DNA of 64,000 bases, taken from positions 1 to 64,000 of the forward strand of contig NZ_JARIEA010000035.1 of assembly GCF_029267015.1 (NCBI RefSeq). Reading direction: 5' to 3'. The stretch comes from Sporosarcina ureae. Its GTDB lineage: Bacteria > Bacillota > Bacilli > Bacillales_A > Planococcaceae. The notes beneath the pieces were generated by a model. It was not told the DNA's origin. It did not search any database and worked only from the letters and a program-made list of their open reading frames with translations. Made by a program: the position numbers and the translations under genes. Positions 60,258-64,000 of the stretch are shown in pieces. Each line of letters starts with the position of its first letter. The first letter of the stretch is position 1.

Positions 60258-60352
60258 TCCAAAGCGAAGCGTTAGGAGCACATTTTTGCACTAGCGAACC
60301 GGTTGACTCACCGCGGGCCCATGGGAAAACGTCCGCCAGCTGGAGCTTCATC
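60258..60352. repeat. Palindromic dispersed repeat, copy E
   Basis: Shares AAAGCGAAGCGTTAGG and TTTTTGCACTAG with copy B; its right end (CAGCTGGAGCTTCATCCC) is the complement of the left end at 35515. Less symmetrical than A, B and D. Confidence 0.6.
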
Positions 60353-60400
60353 CCATCACACTCACAAAGTTATCCCTTCCAGCATTCTAACTTTACATCA

Positions 60401-60443
60401 CCAAAAAAGCTGTCCCACGAAAAACTTCGTGGGACAGCTTTTA
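60401..60443 (-). terminator. Terminator of proS
   Basis: AAAAGCTGTCCCACGAA and TTCGTGGGACAGCTTTT form a long stem; T-run on the minus strand. Confidence 0.9.
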
Positions 60444-60452
60444 CTTTCTCTA

Positions 60453-61889
60453 TTAGTAAGAACGAGCAAACCAAACCGTATGCTTCGACTCATTTCCACA
60501 ATTAATACAAGTGGACTTCTCTGCTGGTGGATCGAACGGAATATTACGCGTCGTAAACTTCGTCTCATCCTTCACATGCTCTTCACATGCATCATCGCCA
60601 CACCAACCTGCAAGAATCCAACCCGGAGTTACTTCGTTAGTAGCACTATCTTCAATATGCTTCTTCAATTCATCGAGCATATCGATATTCATATGAGAAT
60701 TCTCATCACGGAACGTACGCGCATTTTCAAGCAAACGCTTCTGCATCGTCTGTAATTCTTGCTCGATGCTCGCGACAGCTTCAGCCAGACTAACGGCCAC
60801 TTTTTCGCCACCGTCACGCGCTTTCATCAATGCTTGATCATTTTCAAGATCACGTGGTCCAAGTTCTAGACGTACCGGAACACCTTTTAATTCATACTCG
60901 TTAAACTTGAAGCCTGGAGACTGGTCTGAATCATCTAGACGTACGCGAATACCTTTAGACTTCAATTCAGCATAGATCTCATCCAGCTTTTCCATGATTG
61001 CGGGATTCTTCTTCCAAGGTCCAACTGGAATCAGCACGACCTGTGTCGGTGCAACGCGTGGAGGCAATACAAGACCTTGTTCGTCACCATGCACCATGAT
61101 AACAGAACCGATCAAGCGTGTTGACGTTCCCCAAGATGTTGTATGCACGAACTGGTGCTTGTTTTCTTTAGTTAAGTATTTGATATCAAATGCTTCAGCA
61201 AACTTTGTGCCGAGGTAATGTGACGTTCCGGCTTGTACTGCTTTGCCATCTTTCATCATTGCTTCAATCGAGAATGTATCAATTGCACCCGCAAAACGCT
61301 CAGACGGTGTTTTCTGACCATCATATACTGGAATCGCAAGTAAGTCTTCAACAACTTCTTTGTAGATTTCCAACATCTGCATCGTTTCATGACGTGCTTC
61401 TTCTTCATCTACGTGTGCAGTATGTCCTTCTTGCCACAAGAATTCAGACGTACGAATGAATGGTAGAGTCTTTTTCTCCCAGCGGAATACGTTTGCCCAC
61501 TGGTTGATCAGTACTGGAAGGTCACGGTAGCTCTTGATCCAGTCAGAATATAAATGACCAATCATCGTTTCAGACGTTGGACGTAGCGCCAAACGTTCTT
61601 CCAATTTCTCGCCCGCCGCTTCTGTTACCCATGGCAATTCTGGAGAAAATCCTTCGATATGATCTTTTTCTTTTTCGAAAAATGACTCTGGAATTAGCAT
61701 AGGGAAATAGGCGTTACGGTGACCCGTCTCTTTAAAGCGACGATTCATTTCATCCTGAATATGCTCCCAGATTTCATAGCCGTCCGGTTTAAACGCGATA
61801 CATCCACGCACTGGTGTATAATCCATTAAATCCGCTTTCTGGATTGTATCGATATACCATTTCGTAAAATCATTTTGCTGATTGCTCAT
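60453..61889 (-). CDS. proS: Prolyl-tRNA synthetase (archaeal/eukaryotic-like ProS)
   Basis: Charges tRNA-Pro. 478 aa without the bacterial editing insert, hence the short archaeal-like type 3. Class II motif 2 RWEKKTLPFIRTSEFLWQEG and motif 3 region (about 320-350), with the C-terminal zinc-type Cys cluster (CINCGNESKHT near the end). Start ATG 61889 after GGAGGAAATGAAGTA. No T-box leader seen upstream. Many Bacillales carry a second bacterial-type ProS elsewhere; not visible here. Confidence 0.95.
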   Translation of the reverse strand: MSNQQNDFTKWYIDTIQKADLMDYTPVRGCIAFKPDGYEIWEHIQDEMNRRFKETGHRNAYFPMLIPESFFEKEKDHIEGFSPELPWVTEAAGEKLEERLALRPTSETMIGHLYSDWIKSYRDLPVLINQWANVFRWEKKTLPFIRTSEFLWQEGHTAHVDEEEARHETMQMLEIYKEVVEDLLAIPVYDGQKTPSERFAGAIDTFSIEAMMKDGKAVQAGTSHYLGTKFAEAFDIKYLTKENKHQFVHTTSWGTSTRLIGSVIMVHGDEQGLVLPPRVAPTQVVLIPVGPWKKNPAIMEKLDEIYAELKSKGIRVRLDDSDQSPGFKFNEYELKGVPVRLELGPRDLENDQALMKARDGGEKVAVSLAEAVASIEQELQTMQKRLLENARTFRDENSHMNIDMLDELKKHIEDSATNEVTPGWILAGWCGDDACEEHVKDETKFTTRNIPFDPPAEKSTCINCGNESKHTVWFARSY

Positions 61890-62005
61890 TACTTCATTTC
61901 CTCCTTAGTAAAAACCGCACTCTTGTTATTCCATACTGTTAATCATATAACAAATCAAGCATTCCTACAATTGAATGCCGTCACAATGCATGTCTAACCT
62001 CTTAA

Positions 62006-62042
62006 ATTCCATAAAAAAACTGCCCTCAATGAAGAGGACAGC
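62006..62042 (-). terminator. Terminator of the dicarboxylate symporter
   Basis: CTGTCCTC and GAGGGCAG arms followed by seven T on the minus strand. Confidence 0.85.
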
Positions 62043-62048
62043 CTTCGA

Positions 62049-63338
62049 TTACACTAATTTTTCTTCTGCAAATACAAATTGTGGTTCGCGTTCTACTTTC
62101 ACAGTATCCTCACCGAAGCGACCTTCCCACTTCGACATGACTACCGTTGCAAGTGCGTTTCCAATTACGTTCACTACCGTACGTGCCATATCAAGTAAAC
62201 GGTCGATTCCCGCGATAAATGCTAAACCTTCAAGCGGAATTCCTACTGTTCCAAGCGTCGCAAGTAACACGACAAATGAAACGCCAGGTACGCCAGCAAT
62301 CCCTTTAGACGTAATCATCAACACTAACACTAACGTGATTTGCTCCATAATACTCAACTGAATGCCATACATTTGTGCAATGAACATAGCCGCCAATGCT
62401 TGGTAAAGAGTAGATCCGTCTAGGTTAAATGAATATCCTGTTGGCACTACAAAAGATACGATATCTTTCGGGCTACCGTACTTCTCCATTTTCTCCATCA
62501 CTTTCGGTAACACCGTTTCCGAACTAGACGTAGAAAACGCTAGAATCAATTCGTCTTTCAAGATTTTCATGAAGTGGAAGATGTTCACGCCCACCATCTT
62601 CGCGATCCCACCTAACACGACGATGATGAAGAATATCATCGTTGCATATACAAGAACCATTAATTTCCCCATCGGAATGAGTGATTCCAAACCGAATTTA
62701 GATACCGTTACACCAATTAACGCGAATACGCCGAACGGTGCAAACTTCATGATCATATTCGTTACCCAGAACATTGCGTCAGCGACCCCTTGGAAAACAT
62801 CAAGTACCGGTTTGCCACGCTCCCCGATTGCCGCTACACCTAATCCAAATAACACAGAGAAGAAAATGATTGGCAACATATCGCCATTCGCCATCGAGTC
62901 TACAATATTACTTGGTACGATGCCAACTAGCACATCCATGAAGCCGCCATTTTGCACTTCTTCTGTCGTTTCTACATATTGCGAGATGTCACCTTTTTCA
63001 AGAGAAGACATATCGATGCCTTCACCTGGCTTGAAAATATTTGCTGACATAAGACCAACAATAATCGCAATCGTTGTTACAATTTCAAAATATAAAAGCG
63101 TTTTACCGCCAAGTTTACCTAATTTCTTAATATCACCTGTACCTGCTACGCCGATTACTAGCGTGGAAATAATAATAGGTACTACAATCATTTTAATCAT
63201 ATTGATGAACATCGTGCCGATTGGCTGTAAGTATCTCTCTACATTAGGATTACCATAGAAGATTGCACCGACTGCAATACCTAAAACCAATCCAATTAAT
63301 ATTTGGTAAGCCAAAGACAATTTAAATATCTTTTTCAT
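62049..63338 (-). CDS. Dicarboxylate/amino acid:cation symporter (GltT/DctA family)
   Basis: 429 aa. DAACS features: serine-rich reentrant loop FSTSSSETVLP (about 268) and NLDGSTLYQALAAMFIAQ in helix 7, plus GIAGVPGVSFVVL and the DRLLDMARTVVNVIGNA motif (about 375-395) of helix 8. Sodium- or proton-driven uptake of glutamate, aspartate or C4-dicarboxylates. A two-component regulator gene lies upstream in the same direction, so substrate-induced expression is probable. Confidence 0.9.
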   Translation of the reverse strand: MKKIFKLSLAYQILIGLVLGIAVGAIFYGNPNVERYLQPIGTMFINMIKMIVVPIIISTLVIGVAGTGDIKKLGKLGGKTLLYFEIVTTIAIIVGLMSANIFKPGEGIDMSSLEKGDISQYVETTEEVQNGGFMDVLVGIVPSNIVDSMANGDMLPIIFFSVLFGLGVAAIGERGKPVLDVFQGVADAMFWVTNMIMKFAPFGVFALIGVTVSKFGLESLIPMGKLMVLVYATMIFFIIVVLGGIAKMVGVNIFHFMKILKDELILAFSTSSSETVLPKVMEKMEKYGSPKDIVSFVVPTGYSFNLDGSTLYQALAAMFIAQMYGIQLSIMEQITLVLVLMITSKGIAGVPGVSFVVLLATLGTVGIPLEGLAFIAGIDRLLDMARTVVNVIGNALATVVMSKWEGRFGEDTVKVEREPQFVFAEEKLV

Positions 63339-63436
63339 CGATAATCCCCCTTAGATGTTCTCTGAAAACGCTTTCTTTCAGTAACTTATTCATATCTTAC
63401 GGGGGCCCTACAAAATTCTACAACATCCTACAAAAA

Positions 63437-64000
63437 CTATTTTCGTCCTTCTATTGTTTCCATATACAACACATGCAGAAACTTCTTACTGTTCACTTTG
63501 GCAGGCCTGATATCGATACTTTCTTCTTGAATCTGTTTCATTCTCATACTTATCTCTTGGAAGTCAAAGAAGCGTGGGGCATAGTATTCGAATTCATCGA
63601 TTGTATAATCTACCGCGCCAAGTGATGCTAAATGTTCCATTGCCGTAAGGATTGATCGACGGATTCTTTGCTCCATCGCCTTACTTTCTTTGGAGATGTC
63701 TCCATCTGGCACACCCAGTTTTGTCAACGCAGCTTCATATAGTTCCTTTAGAGGCGGTAATTGAATAGCTCGCTGCTCGTTCAAGACTTCCATGATGGCT
63801 ACGATGTCGCGACTTGCGCTGTCACTAAAGATACCCATATCATGCAGCTTCTTCAGAACAATATCTTTCACTGATTGCTGTGCTTTAGGTTGTTCAACAG
63901 AACCGAATTGCGCTAGCGATTCCCGAATCGTCAATAAAGAGTTTTTCAGACGTAACTGTTCCGCTGTACGTCGCACGATGCTTCGCACTTCTATTTGATT
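63437..64000 (-). CDS. Two-component response regulator with YcbB/GlnL-type C-terminal domain (5' end outside window)
   Basis: About 187 residues are visible; the frame is still open at base 64000, so the receiver domain lies beyond the edge. The part seen matches the YcbB domain of GlnL/DctR-type regulators: conserved KDIVLKKLHDMGIFSDSASRDIVAIMEVL and the end FQEISMRMKQIQEES. Adjacent to the GltT/DctA-like symporter, which it probably activates. No terminator is visible in the 98-base gap between them. Confidence 0.78.
   Translation of the reverse strand, partial: NQIEVRSIVRRTAEQLRLKNSLLTIRESLAQFGSVEQPKAQQSVKDIVLKKLHDMGIFSDSASRDIVAIMEVLNEQRAIQLPPLKELYEAALTKLGVPDGDISKESKAMEQRIRRSILTAMEHLASLGAVDYTIDEFEYYAPRFFDFQEISMRMKQIQEESIDIRPAKVNSKKFLHVLYMETIEGRK

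Noticed and set aside
60303..60755. 150-aa plus-strand ORF
   Set aside because: Runs through the palindromic repeat and terminator into antisense of proS.
61890..62048. T-box leader for proS
   Set aside because: No T-box sequence (AGGGTGGNACCGCG) was found upstream of the start.

Overview
The window looks like chromosome from a low-to-moderate GC, endospore-former-type Bacillales bacterium, most likely Planococcaceae (Sporosarcina or a close relative). Supporting signs are strong AAGGAGG-type ribosome sites, frequent TTG/GTG starts, sigma-B-like promoters, a LiaFSR/LiaIH operon, a yrkDEFHIJ-type sulfur operon, S-layer homology (SLH) domains, cobalamin and SAM riboswitches, and family-typical proteins (YflT, CsbD, DUF3243, DUF2187). 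The genus is inferred from gene content, not from a search. No rRNA, tRNA, phage, IS element or CRISPR array was seen.

Layout. 1-5 kb: uppP (runs off the left edge) and a complete liaI-liaH-liaF-liaS-liaR envelope-stress operon, with a cluster of DnaA-box-like sites between liaR and uppP. 4.5-5.5 kb: non-coding palindromic and tandem-duplicated DNA. 5.6-10.1 kb: DinB-like protein, acidic small protein, a two-component operon with a tiny membrane protein between regulator and kinase, and a 21-bp tandem repeat. 10.2-18.4 kb: a cobalamin-riboswitch operon with two secreted proteins built like intrinsic factor/transcobalamin (DUF4430 plus alpha/alpha toroid), one SLH-anchored, and a complete ECF transporter. 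18.5-22.5 kb: opuD behind a sigma-B-like promoter, and metY behind a SAM riboswitch with a 122-bp tandem repeat in its leader. 22.6-26.4 kb: a CstR-controlled persulfide/sulfite operon with three copies of one 16-bp operator. 26.6-34.5 kb: DUF2187 protein, a LysR fragment, DMT and LysR genes, hutG-gltS, repeats, pepT and an efflux gene. 34.5-42.1 kb: DMT exporter, NitT/TauT-type ABC operon, FhuF-like protein, AI-2E and MFS transporters. 42.3-44.1 kb: a cluster of small stress proteins. 44.2-50.1 kb: DMT, ECF sigma/anti-sigma pair, two unknown membrane proteins, an esterase and a TsdA-like dihaem cytochrome. 50.3-64 kb: MacB/FtsX-like ABC pair, OpuF/EgtU-like ABC system, acyl-CoA dehydrogenase, lipoprotein, yqeY, topB, repeats, proS, a dicarboxylate symporter and a YcbB-domain regulator cut by the right edge.

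How the parts work together. The strongest candidate for a coherent little-described system is the B12 operon: extracellular corrinoid binders would trap B12 and hand it to the ECF transporter, all switched off by cobalamin through the riboswitch terminator. A second theme is sulfur: thiosulfate (TsdA-like), persulfide and sulfite handling (yrk/cst operon), SAM-regulated MetY and possibly thiol-compatible-solute uptake. A third is stress: lia, sigma-B-like promoters, OpuD, CsbD, YflT.

Intergenic DNA carries several repeat families (283-bp tandem pair, 122-bp array, 21-bp array, and about 130-bp palindromes with near-matching ends).
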